30,036 nucleotides of DNA, from NCBI GenBank assembly GCA_036554605.1, contig DATBMY010000517.1, forward strand, positions 1 through 30,036, read 5' to 3'. This document shows positions 24,008 through 30,036 of this stretch, in pieces. Both the position numbers and the translations under genes were made by a program. Origin of the DNA: DATBMY01 sp036554605 (GTDB lineage: Bacteria > Acidobacteriota > Blastocatellia > UBA7656). The notes beneath the pieces were generated by a model. It made no database searches. It was not told where the DNA came from and saw nothing but the letters and a program-made list of their open reading frames with translations. The stretch's first letter is position 1. Every line of letters starts with the position of its first letter.

Positions 24008-24997
24008 ATGAGATATTCGCTTGCTTTGTCGACCCGGTTGAGAAAGCGATGCCGCCTGGCACTTATTATTCTCATGGCGCCGTCCCTGGCGTTTGCTCAG
24101 CAAAAGAAGCAAGACAGTGATCAGCCTCTAACTTTGTGCTCCACGGACATCGTCCTTCTCAGGGCGAGCGTAACCGATAAGGGCGGCAAGCCGTTCGAAG
24201 GGCTTACGCGTCTGGAGTTCACGGTAACCGACAATAAGAAACAGCAGGAGATTGTCTTCTTCAGAGAAGCGAAAGGCGAGCCTGCGAGCGTGGGCATCCT
24301 GTTGGATATGTCGTACTCGGTTTCGGCGACCATCCCCTCGGCCGATCTGGTCAACGAGATAAGGCGTGAGCTATTGCGATTTATAGACAACAGCGGACCA
24401 TCGGACGAGTTCTTTTTGATGGGCTTCAATGATCGAGTCCACCTTATGACGGACTGGACACGAAACCGCGACCTGCTCTTCAAAAGCCTCAATAGGATGA
24501 CTGATCCGGAAGGCTCGACGTCGCTTCTAGACGCGATCTATTTTGGCGCCGAAAAAGTCGAGCAGGGAAAGAACGGTAACAGGGCGCTGATAGTAATAAG
24601 CGACGGGATAGATTCTTCCTCCAGACATCAGCTCGACGTCGTCAAGCGCCTTGTTTCGAAGTCAGGTGCGCGAGTCTATGCGTTCGGCATCACGGAGTTG
24701 CTCGACCTGGGCAGGCACACGAACCTGAGCATACTCGACAGTCTATCTTCCATCTCGGGTGGCACTACTTATGTTCCCAAATACCTGAGCCGCGTAAGGG
24801 AATACTTCAGCCGCATCGCCACAGAGCTACGCCACCAGTATCTGATCGGATATTATCCAGGCTTCCTCTCTGACGGCGAATGGCGTGCCGTGGGAGTCAA
24901 GGTCGCTCCAGTCCATGTGAAAGACGCCATCGGCAAATCGTCGGAAAGAATATCGCTGCGTGCCAGGACGAGCGCAGGGTATTTTGCCATCAAGTAG
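24008..24997 (+). CDS. VWFA-related Acidobacterial-domain secreted protein
   Basis: 329-residue exported protein with one von Willebrand A domain of the type catalogued as the VWFA-related Acidobacterial domain. A signal peptide (about 1-30, ending SLAFAQ) is followed by a short beta-sandwich (VLLRASVTDKGGKPFEGLTRLEFTVTDN, 49-76). The VWA domain (about 94-300) has the metal-binding MIDAS residues Asp100, Ser102, Ser104 in LLDMSYSVS, the Thr/Ser in EGSTSLLDA and Asp in VISDGIDSS. RHQYLIGYYP is the family's typical end. Function is unknown; such proteins probably bind protein ligands in the envelope. ATG 24008 (GAGG four bases before) is preferred to an in-frame GTG at 23999 with no ribosome site. 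Confidence 0.92.
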   Translation: MRYSLALSTRLRKRCRLALIILMAPSLAFAQQKKQDSDQPLTLCSTDIVLLRASVTDKGGKPFEGLTRLEFTVTDNKKQQEIVFFREAKGEPASVGILLDMSYSVSATIPSADLVNEIRRELLRFIDNSGPSDEFFLMGFNDRVHLMTDWTRNRDLLFKSLNRMTDPEGSTSLLDAIYFGAEKVEQGKNGNRALIVISDGIDSSSRHQLDVVKRLVSKSGARVYAFGITELLDLGRHTNLSILDSLSSISGGTTYVPKYLSRVREYFSRIATELRHQYLIGYYPGFLSDGEWRAVGVKVAPVHVKDAIGKSSERISLRARTSAGYFAIK

Positions 24998-25040
24998 ATT
25001 TTGCTCGTGCATCTTTCGCGCCAGCCTCGGGTCAAATACT

Positions 25041-25071
25041 TTGGCCCTACTCGCCTCGCTGCTGCTATACT
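25041..25071 (+). promoter_or_regulatory. Possible promoter of lepA
   Basis: TATACT (25066-25071) is a good -10; TTGGCC (25041-25046) is a weak -35 at a rather long 19-base spacing. It is located in the 102-base gap between the VWFA gene and lepA, 29 bases before the lepA ATG. Confidence 0.35.
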
Positions 25072-25099
25072 TGCAAGTCAGAGGTAACGATCTTATCTA

Positions 25100-26902
25100 A
25101 TGCCTGATTTATCGCATATAAGGAATTTTTCGATCATCGCGCACATAGACCACGGCAAGAGCACGCTTGCCGACCGGCTGCTTGAAATGACCGGCGCGCT
25201 CTCCACGCGCGAGATGTCCGAGCAGGTGCTCGACGCGATGGACCTTGAGCGCGAGCGCGGCATCACCATAAAGGCGCACGCGGTTCGGCTCAACTATAAG
25301 GCGAAAGACGGGCGCGATTATATACTCAACCTTATAGACACGCCGGGGCACGTCGATTTTTCTTACGAGGTATCGCGCTCGCTTTCGGCCTGCGAAGGCG
25401 CGCTGCTCGTAGTCGACGCGTCGCAGGGCGTCGAAGCGCAGACGCTGGCGAACACTTATCTGGCGCTCGATCACAACCTCCACCTGATCCCTGTTATAAA
25501 TAAAATAGACCTGCCGGGAGCCGAGCCCGAGCGCGTGCGCGAAGAGATAGAGCAGACCATAGGACTCGAGACCGAAAACGCGCTGAAGATATCCGCGAAG
25601 CAGGGCATTGGCGTCGACTCGGTTCTTGAAGCCATCGTGCGAGAGATACCTCATCCGGCGGGCAGCACCGACGCGCCGCTGAAGGCGTTGATATTCGATT
25701 CGTGGTTCGACAGCTACCGCGGGGTGGTCGTGCTGATGCGCGTCATTGACGGCTCGATACGCCCGGGGATGCGCATACGGCTGATGAATACCGATAAGGA
25801 GTTTCAGGTCGACGCGCTGGGCGTGCTCACGCCCAAGCCTCGCGAGATTGACGAGCTGAGCGCGGGCGAGGTCGGTTTTTTCACCGCTTCGATCAAGACG
25901 GTCGCCGACGTCGAGATCGGCGACACGGTGACCGAAGCCGCACGACCTACACAGACGCCCTTTCCCGGTTTCAAGCACATCAAGCCGATGGTCTTTGCGG
26001 GGCTCTACCCCGTAGAGTCGAACCGGTATGAGGAATTGCGCGACGCGCTCAACAAGCTCAGGCTCAACGACTCTTCGTTCTTCTTCGAGCCGGAGTCCTC
26101 GGTCGCGCTCGGGTTCGGCTTCCGGTGCGGATTTCTCGGCCTCCTGCACATGGAGATAGTCCAGGAACGGCTCGAGCGCGAATTCGATCTGGAGCTGATC
26201 ACCACGGCGCCGAGCGTCCGCTACCGCGTGACGACGACCGGGGGCGAGGTATTGGAGATCGACAGCCCCTCGCGACTGCCCGACCCTGGCAAAATAGAAA
26301 AGATCGAAGAACCTATGATTCGCGCGATGATCATGAGCAACGACGATTACGTGGGGCCGCTGCTCGCGCTGCTTGAAGAGAAGCGAGGCACGCAATTGGG
26401 GTTTGAATATCCCGCGCCCAAGCGGGTGCTGCTGACTTATGAGTTGCCGCTGGCCGAGATCATGCTCGATTTCTATGACCGGCTCAAGTCGGTCTCGCGC
26501 GGCTATGCGTCATTCGATTATGAATTCACGGGCTACAAAGAAGGCGATCTGGTAAAGCTCGATATACTGGTCGCGGGCGAATCCGTCGACGCGCTCTCTT
26601 TGATAGTCCACCGCGAGTTCGCCTACACGCGAGGGCGCGCGCTGGTCGAGAAGATGCGGCAGTTGATCCCGAGACAGTTGTTCGAGGTGCCTATACAGGC
26701 GGCGGTCGGCAATAAAGTAATTGCGCGAGAGACGGTGAAGGCGCTCGGCAAGAACGTTCTGGCTAAATGCTACGGTGGCGACATAACCCGCAAGCGCAAG
26801 CTGCTCGAAAAGCAGAAAGAGGGCAAAAAGCGCATGAAGCGCGTCGGGCGCGTGGAGATTCCACAGGAAGCTTTTCTCGCCGTTTTGAAGGTCAACGAGT
26901 AA
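25100..26902 (+). CDS. lepA: Elongation factor 4 (LepA)
   Basis: 600-residue translational GTPase that acts on the ribosome (back-translocation or initiation under stress). Complete motifs: G1 AHIDHGKSTLADR (12-24), switch I ERGITI, G3 DTPGHVDF, G4 NKIDLP, and G5 near ISAKQGIGV. Domains II and III follow (LKALIFDSWFDSYRGVVVLMRV; GLYPVESNRYEELRDALNKL), then the LepA-specific C-terminal domain ending with the lysine-rich tail KCYGGDITRKRKLLEKQKEGKKRMKRVG (shown only in part). Length is standard. The start is ATG 25100; the best purine run (AGAGG) is 15 bases away, so initiation looks weak. Isoleucine is very often ATA even here. The gene ends at a hairpin that it shares with the convergent tonB. 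Confidence 0.97.
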   Translation: MPDLSHIRNFSIIAHIDHGKSTLADRLLEMTGALSTREMSEQVLDAMDLERERGITIKAHAVRLNYKAKDGRDYILNLIDTPGHVDFSYEVSRSLSACEGALLVVDASQGVEAQTLANTYLALDHNLHLIPVINKIDLPGAEPERVREEIEQTIGLETENALKISAKQGIGVDSVLEAIVREIPHPAGSTDAPLKALIFDSWFDSYRGVVVLMRVIDGSIRPGMRIRLMNTDKEFQVDALGVLTPKPREIDELSAGEVGFFTASIKTVADVEIGDTVTEAARPTQTPFPGFKHIKPMVFAGLYPVESNRYEELRDALNKLRLNDSSFFFEPESSVALGFGFRCGFLGLLHMEIVQERLEREFDLELITTAPSVRYRVTTTGGEVLEIDSPSRLPDPGKIEKIEEPMIRAMIMSNDDYVGPLLALLEEKRGTQLGFEYPAPKRVLLTYELPLAEIMLDFYDRLKSVSRGYASFDYEFTGYKEGDLVKLDILVAGESVDALSLIVHREFAYTRGRALVEKMRQLIPRQLFEVPIQAAVGNKVIARETVKALGKNVLAKCYGGDITRKRKLLEKQKEGKKRMKRVGRVEIPQEAFLAVLKVNE

Positions 26903-26904
26903 AA

Positions 26905-26939
26905 AGGCCGCGCTTTAAGAAACATCAAAACCGCGGCCT
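26905..26939 (-). terminator. Intrinsic terminator of tonB, abutting the lepA stop
   Basis: AGGCCGCG (26905-26912) pairs with CGCGGCCT (26932-26939), 19-base loop. On the minus strand, nine bases past the tonB stop at 26948, the stem is followed by TTTTTAC, so it terminates tonB. It begins three bases after the lepA stop (26900-26902) and its T-run overlaps that stop codon. Confidence 0.8.
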
Positions 26940-26947
26940 CCATCTCT

Positions 26948-27751
26948 CTATTCTCTCAGCTTGAAATTAAATGTTATCACTCCGGTGACCTTAACAGGCT
27001 GGCCGTTGAGCAATGTCGGAGCGAACCGCCATCGCCTTGCGGCTTGCGTCGCGGGCATAACTAACAGCGGATGTCCGCTCATTGCGCGGGCAGACTCGAC
27101 GCGGCCGCTTTCGGCTATCACAACCTCGACCACGACCGCCCCCTCAACACCCGCTCTCTTTGCAAGCTCCGGGTATTCAGGCGTGTGCCGGTCCAGCGCC
27201 TTGCCTTGCAAGACTGTCGAAGAGAGCTTTACCGGCTTCTGGCTTACCCTCTGCGCGACCTGTGGTTCAACGGGCGCTGAAGGCTTCGGAGGCTCTGATA
27301 AAGTTCGGCCTTCTTGCGCATCGCGGCCCCCAGGACCGCTGCTTGTAACGCCCATCTGAGAAATAAAATGCGACTCGCTATCTCCCCCGCCGCCCGGCTC
27401 AATCGGACCGATCGAGGGCGGGCCGGGCTGGCCCTGTTTGGACGTGCTTGATGATTCTCTCGATTCAAGTATCTCTCCGAGCATACGCGGCTCGACAGGC
27501 GCTTCTCGCGGAACCGTCTCGGCGCTCGCTGCCCTCGGCGCGGTCTCTCCCGGAGGCAGGCCGGCTGAAGGCGCGATCAAACTTGCTTTAGACGAGTAGC
27601 CTGAGTCCGCGAGCTTCGGAGTAGTCACGACGACCGAGATTGCGAAAGCCGCGGTCAGCGCCGATAGATAGATTATTGACGTGGCGACGAAGAACCTCGA
27701 TGTTCTTCTACGATGCTGCGTAGCGCCCGAGGTAACCAGCTTGTCGAACAT
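26948..27751 (-). CDS. tonB: Energy transducer TonB
   Basis: 267-residue TonB-type protein that delivers proton-motive-force energy to outer-membrane receptors. A basic N-terminus (HRRRTSR) precedes one membrane segment at about 21-44 (FFVATSIIYLSALTAAFAISVVV). The periplasmic linker (45-180) is rich in Pro, Ser, Glu and Gly, but has few Pro-Lys/Pro-Glu repeats (PPKPSAPVEPQV). The C-terminal domain (about 188-267) has TPEYPELAKRAGVEGAVVVEVVIAESGRVESARAMSGHP, RRWRFAPTLLNGQPVKVTGVITFNFKL, the classic TonB fold. ExbB and ExbD are not in the window. ATG 27751 is preceded by AAGGAGGT at ideal spacing. The neighbouring anti-sigma gene carries a similar C-terminal domain. Confidence 0.94.
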   Translation of the reverse strand: MFDKLVTSGATQHRRRTSRFFVATSIIYLSALTAAFAISVVVTTPKLADSGYSSKASLIAPSAGLPPGETAPRAASAETVPREAPVEPRMLGEILESRESSSTSKQGQPGPPSIGPIEPGGGGDSESHFISQMGVTSSGPGGRDAQEGRTLSEPPKPSAPVEPQVAQRVSQKPVKLSSTVLQGKALDRHTPEYPELAKRAGVEGAVVVEVVIAESGRVESARAMSGHPLLVMPATQAARRWRFAPTLLNGQPVKVTGVITFNFKLRE

Positions 27752-27905
27752 AAAGCACCTCCTTCGAGCAACACCGGGCGATTGCGCGCCCGCGGCGCGT
27801 GTCGCTTGAGCACGGGAATAAGGTTTAATTGCGGCGCTCGGGAAGGCTAAACAGGCGCTCTTCGGGAGAGAGATTCCGACAAGTGATAATAAGGAGTTGA
27901 TCGGG

Positions 27906-27938
27906 GCGGGCGGCGATTAAAAGGCTGAGGCCGCCCGC
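27906..27938 (-). terminator. Stem-loop downstream of the anti-sigma gene
   Basis: GCGGGCGGC (27906-27914) pairs perfectly with GCCGCCCGC (27930-27938) across a 15-base loop, 19 bases beyond the anti-sigma stop (27957). No T-run on the minus strand, so it may be a weak terminator or mRNA-stabilising stem. The rest of the 205-base gap to tonB holds nothing clear. Confidence 0.5.
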
Positions 27939-27956
27939 GGTTATTAGAGAAGCATT

Positions 27957-28718
27957 TCAGCCGCGCACATCGACTTTCTCTACGAGCAGGATTATGCGAG
28001 TCGTGACGGGGCGACCCGATACAAAGGCCGGCTTAAAAGTGCGCGCGCCGAGTGACCACCAGAGTTGTTCCACAAGATAAGGATCCTGTGGCGCGTCGAG
28101 TATATCGACTAACTTGGCGCTGCCATCCGTTTCGACTTCTACGAGCGCAGCCATACCGTTACTGCCTGTTCGCTCATAAGCGAGATGGCTGAAGTTGACG
28201 AGCGCGCCGTCATCGAGCACCCTGGGCATTTCATAATAGTTTGCGATTCCGGACGAAGCGCTCGTAGTCGCAAGGTCGTTATAGATATTAAACTCTTGAC
28301 CGGAACTCCTGATGACATCTATGACGGCCGGTGATCTTCTTACGGACGCCGCGGTCGTCGGTATTGGTTTGAAGCTGGAGAAAAGCGCCAGAAAAGAGAC
28401 CAGCGAGATCAGAAAACCAGCCGTGTAAGAGACCGGGCGCGGATTCAACCTGAGCAGCCATTCGAAGAATCTCTGGCCCATACCGATCTGCATGGTCGAT
28501 TGCCGTGCGACTTCCGCCAGGACATAGTCGCGCAACTCCTCCGGCACGGCGGGCCTGGGAGTCTCTTTGAACAGGAGAGAAACCTGCTCTATCTCTTTCA
28601 GCCGCAGTCGGCAGTATGAGCAGCCCGGCAGATGCTCGCGGAATTCGAGCGATTCCGCGTCGCCAAGCTCTCCGTCCAGGTAAGCAGAGGCTGTAAGTTC
28701 AAACTTCTGGCAATTCAT
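27957..28718 (-). CDS. Zinc anti-sigma factor with TonB-C-like periplasmic domain
   Basis: 253-residue single-span membrane protein, the presumed regulator of the adjoining ECF sigma factor. The N-terminal ZAS zinc motif (His29-x3-Cys33-x2-Cys36 in HLPGCSYC, with Cys3 upstream) is cytoplasmic and would bind sigma. A membrane segment lies at about 98-116 (TAGFLISLVSFLALFSS). The periplasmic part ends (about 190-250) with VEVETDGSAKLVDILDAPQDPYLVEQLWWSLG, TFKPAFVSGRPVTTRII. These reproduce the TonB C-terminal domain pattern (V-x-dG-x-V, F-x-PA-xx-G-x-PV), so the sensor may share the TonB fold. This is inferred from sequence pattern, not from a search. It follows the sigma gene by 85 bases in the same operon; tonB lies 205 bases downstream. 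Confidence 0.87.
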   Translation of the reverse strand: MNCQKFELTASAYLDGELGDAESLEFREHLPGCSYCRLRLKEIEQVSLLFKETPRPAVPEELRDYVLAEVARQSTMQIGMGQRFFEWLLRLNPRPVSYTAGFLISLVSFLALFSSFKPIPTTAASVRRSPAVIDVIRSSGQEFNIYNDLATTSASSGIANYYEMPRVLDDGALVNFSHLAYERTGSNGMAALVEVETDGSAKLVDILDAPQDPYLVEQLWWSLGARTFKPAFVSGRPVTTRIILLVEKVDVRG

Positions 28719-28803
28719 AGCAACGCACTTTCGATGCGGGCGCGGACCGGGCTAAGAGATGCGGCTGGTAATTATGTCAAGCATCCGCGCTGCCGCGTCC
28801 TGT

Positions 28804-29454
28804 TTAAATTAAATCTTTCAAGCGGCGGCGCAATTCCTCGCGTCCGCGCGCTATGCGAGACTTGACCGTGCCTATAGAGATGGCAAGCGCTTCGGCGATC
28901 TCTTCATAAGACAGCTCTTCAATCTCGCGCAAAATCAATGCGACTCTGTACTCCTGCCTCAGGTCGCCGAGGGCATCTATTATGCGCCGTTCGCGCTGGC
29001 TCGCAATGGCCTGAGCTTCCGGCGAGGCGTCGCGACCGGCCAGCAGGTTGCCGAGCGTCGTTTCGGATTCGCCTCGGCTCAGCTCCAATGAAACCGTCTC
29101 GTCGCGATGACGGCGGCGCCACCACCGCTGCTGATTCATAGCCTGATTTATGGCTATGCGGTAAATCCAGGTCTTGAGGCCGGACTCGCCGCGAAAGCTG
29201 TTGATACCGCGATAGACCTTCAGGAAGGTCTCCTGGGCGGCATCGCGAGCCTCTTCCGCATCGCCGAGCAGGCGGTAGCAGAGCGAATAGACGGGGCGCT
29301 CGAAGTGCGAGACCAGCTCTTCGAACGCGTTTATGTCACGGGCACGCAGTTGCGCAATCAACCTCGACTCGTAAGTCTGCTCAAGCGATCTCGAATCAAG
29401 ATCGATGGCGGCGAGGGTGGTTTGCTCTAATGCGGCCATGTCTCCGGCTGACAT
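28804..29454 (-). CDS. ECF sigma factor (RpoE-like)
   Basis: 216-residue extracytoplasmic-function sigma factor. Region 2 (about 40-105) has AFEELVSHFERPVYSLCYRLLGDAEEARDAAQETFLKVYRGI and FRGESGLKTWIYRIAINQAMNQQRW, typical of the -10 recognition core. Region 4 (about 155-212) has LREIEELSYEEIAEALAISIGTVKSRIARGREELRRRL, a helix-turn-helix for the -35. No region 3 or extra sensor domain. The ATG at 29454 is used since AGGAG lies ten bases ahead; an in-frame ATG at 29439 has only a GGAG at a too short spacing. A perfect sigma-E-type promoter lies 126-153 bases upstream, suggesting autoregulation, with the anti-sigma gene downstream. Confidence 0.94.
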   Translation of the reverse strand: MSAGDMAALEQTTLAAIDLDSRSLEQTYESRLIAQLRARDINAFEELVSHFERPVYSLCYRLLGDAEEARDAAQETFLKVYRGINSFRGESGLKTWIYRIAINQAMNQQRWWRRRHRDETVSLELSRGESETTLGNLLAGRDASPEAQAIASQRERRIIDALGDLRQEYRVALILREIEELSYEEIAEALAISIGTVKSRIARGREELRRRLKDLI

Positions 29455-29579
29455 CGTTTCGGCGCTCCTATAATCTCAATCTGACCGGAGCGGGCCACCG
29501 CTCGATCCTTATGAAACCGAGCGCCGTGATAGTTTCAGGCGGAACGGGCGATGGCCCTTCACCTCACTTGTCACTATCG

Positions 29580-29607
29580 TTAGACACCCCTCAGGTCAGA
29601 AAGTTCC
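29580..29607 (-). promoter_or_regulatory. Sigma-E/ECF-type promoter ahead of the sigma gene
   Basis: Read on the minus strand: GGAACTT (29607-29601), 15 bases, GTCTAA (29585-29580). This equals the well-known sigma-E consensus GGAACTT-N15/16-GTCTAA. Transcription would start near 29573, leaving a leader of about 120 bases before the sigma ATG at 29454. It supports autoregulation of the sigma/anti-sigma operon. Confidence 0.75.
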
Positions 29608-29696
29608 GACTAAAAGAACTTTACCATAAACTAGAACGCTTGGCAGGCCGGAGCTTGAAGCTAAATTTCAGCGCCAAAGGCCCGCGGATTGCCTGG

Positions 29697-29726
29697 TTGA
29701 CACTCCCGGCGACCATCTGCTAAGTT
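29697..29726 (+). promoter_or_regulatory. Promoter of tRNA-Asn
   Basis: TTGACA (29697-29702), a perfect -35, then 18 bases and TAAGTT (29721-29726), a weak -10. A transcript starting near 29733 would reach the tRNA 5' end about 22 bases later. The remainder of the 300-base gap from the sigma gene start (29454) holds the ECF promoter on the other strand, no gene that I can support, and no further repeat. Confidence 0.5.
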
Positions 29727-29754
29727 AGCTTTTCCTCATGAATGACATATTCAT

Positions 29755-29829
29755 TCCTGAGTAGCTCAATGGCAGAGCATCCGGCTGTTAACCGGAGGGT
29801 TGTAGGTTCGAGTCCTACCTCAGGAGCCA
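29755..29829 (+). tRNA. tRNA-Asn (anticodon GTT), CCA encoded
   Basis: The cloverleaf is complete: acceptor TCCTGAG / CTCAGGA, D arm GCTC/GAGC with AATGGCA loop, anticodon stem TCCGG/CCGGA with loop CTGTTAA (anticodon GTT at 29787-29789), T stem GTAGG/CCTAC with TTCGAGT loop, discriminator G at 29826 and the genome-encoded CCA at 29827-29829. GTT reads Asn codons AAC/AAT. Confidence 0.97.
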
Positions 29830-29844
29830 GATTTAGATCGACTT

Positions 29845-29876
29845 AGGGCCACCATAACGGTGGCCCTGGTTGTTTT
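29845..29876 (+). terminator. Intrinsic terminator of the tRNA gene
   Basis: AGGGCCACC (29845-29853) and GGTGGCCCT (29859-29867) form a perfect 9-bp stem with an ATAAC loop, then GGTTGTTTT. Sixteen bases after the tRNA CCA end. Confidence 0.85.
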
Positions 29877-29910
29877 GACGGCAACTAGCCGATCAAGACT
29901 CGTCACTAAA

Positions 29911-29932
29911 AACGATATAACTCGCTATCGTT
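29911..29932. promoter_or_regulatory. Inverted repeat, operator-like
   Basis: AACGATA (29911-29917) and TATCGTT (29926-29932) are perfect inverted arms separated by 8 bases, so their centres are about 15 bases apart, as for a dimeric repressor. It lies 16 bases before a truncated open frame. Confidence 0.35.
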
Positions 29933-29947
29933 CTAATATCTCCTATA

Positions 29948-30036
29948 ATGGCAACGCCCGCAATGGCCGCTAAGGAATCAAATCGACTCTACTCATCCGA
30001 GCCAAAGACCTGCGAGGCGGTAGAGTTGCTTCGATG
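29948..30036 (+). CDS. Possible start of a protein running off the window edge
   Basis: ATG at 29948 opens a frame of 29 codons to the last base: MATPAMAAKESNRLYSSEPK... . Nothing recognisable; no good ribosome site, although TATAAT lies just upstream (29943-29949 region). An inverted repeat precedes it. Being next to a tRNA-Asn, it could be a recombinase or other accessory gene, but no sequence supports this. Low confidence that it is a gene. Confidence 0.3.
   Translation, partial: MATPAMAAKESNRLYSSEPKTCEAVELLR

Noticed and set aside
25109..26395. Long open frame (about 428 codons) on the minus strand inside lepA
   Set aside because: Antisense shadow of lepA; Arg/Val/His-rich, no recognisable domain, and lepA is certain.
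29430..29723. 97-codon plus-strand frame over the ECF promoter region
   Set aside because: No ribosome site; composition does not look like a protein and it overlaps the sigma gene start and a promoter on the other strand.
1..30036. CRISPR array, transposase, integrase or phage genes
   Set aside because: No regularly spaced direct repeats and no recognisable mobile-element proteins were seen.

Overview
The window is about 30 kb of moderately GC-rich bacterial chromosome, with genes on both strands and mostly short intergenic gaps. Several traits point to the phylum Acidobacteriota, probably a Blastocatellia-type lineage: a von Willebrand A protein of the 'VWFA-related Acidobacterial domain' type, a soluble Ser/Thr kinase fused to a TolB-like domain and TPRs, a TonB-dependent receptor with an N-terminal carboxypeptidase-regulatory domain, and palindromic intergenic repeats. 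This assignment is inference from gene content. No mobile-element transposase, prophage module or CRISPR array was seen.

Layout. 1-3.2 kb (minus strand): the N-terminal part of a TonB-dependent receptor cut by the window edge, then a secreted S9 prolyl-oligopeptidase-family peptidase. 3.5-6.0 kb (plus): two unrecognised small proteins and a soluble cytochrome P450. 6.0-9.4 kb (plus): a candidate sigma-54 promoter and three-hairpin RNA ahead of an OmpA-family lipoprotein, then a macro-domain protein and a secreted HExxH metallopeptidase with a helix-hairpin-helix-like tail. 9.4-13.2 kb (minus): an OmpR-type response regulator and histidine kinase, followed by two membrane-anchored or exported proteins whose upstream region carries a tandem 11-bp repeat that may be the regulator's binding site. 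13.2-14.2 kb (plus): Nudix hydrolase and TrmL, translationally coupled. 14.3-18 kb: M48 metalloprotease (minus), a DUF2520/Rossmann protein (plus) and a pentapeptide-repeat protein (minus). 18.3-19.6 kb (plus): a small Cys-rich protein and an exported epoxide-hydrolase-like enzyme. 19.7-22.7 kb (minus): the kinase-TolB-TPR protein and a DedA membrane protein. 23-26.9 kb (plus): ROK sugar kinase, acidobacterial VWFA protein, and LepA (EF4). 26.9-29.5 kb (minus): TonB, a zinc anti-sigma factor and an ECF sigma factor with a consensus sigma-E-type promoter. 29.7-30 kb (plus): tRNA-Asn with a strong terminator and the start of a truncated open frame.

The recurring theme is the cell envelope: a TonB-dependent receptor, TonB, an OmpA lipoprotein, secreted peptidases, an envelope-stress-type sigma/anti-sigma pair and a two-component system. 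The most unusual items are the anti-sigma factor whose extracytoplasmic part resembles the TonB C-terminal domain, and the sigma-54-type promoter followed by a compact structured RNA with its own terminator upstream of the OmpA lipoprotein gene. Four intergenic inverted-repeat elements and four convergent gene pairs sharing stem-loops between them are also described.
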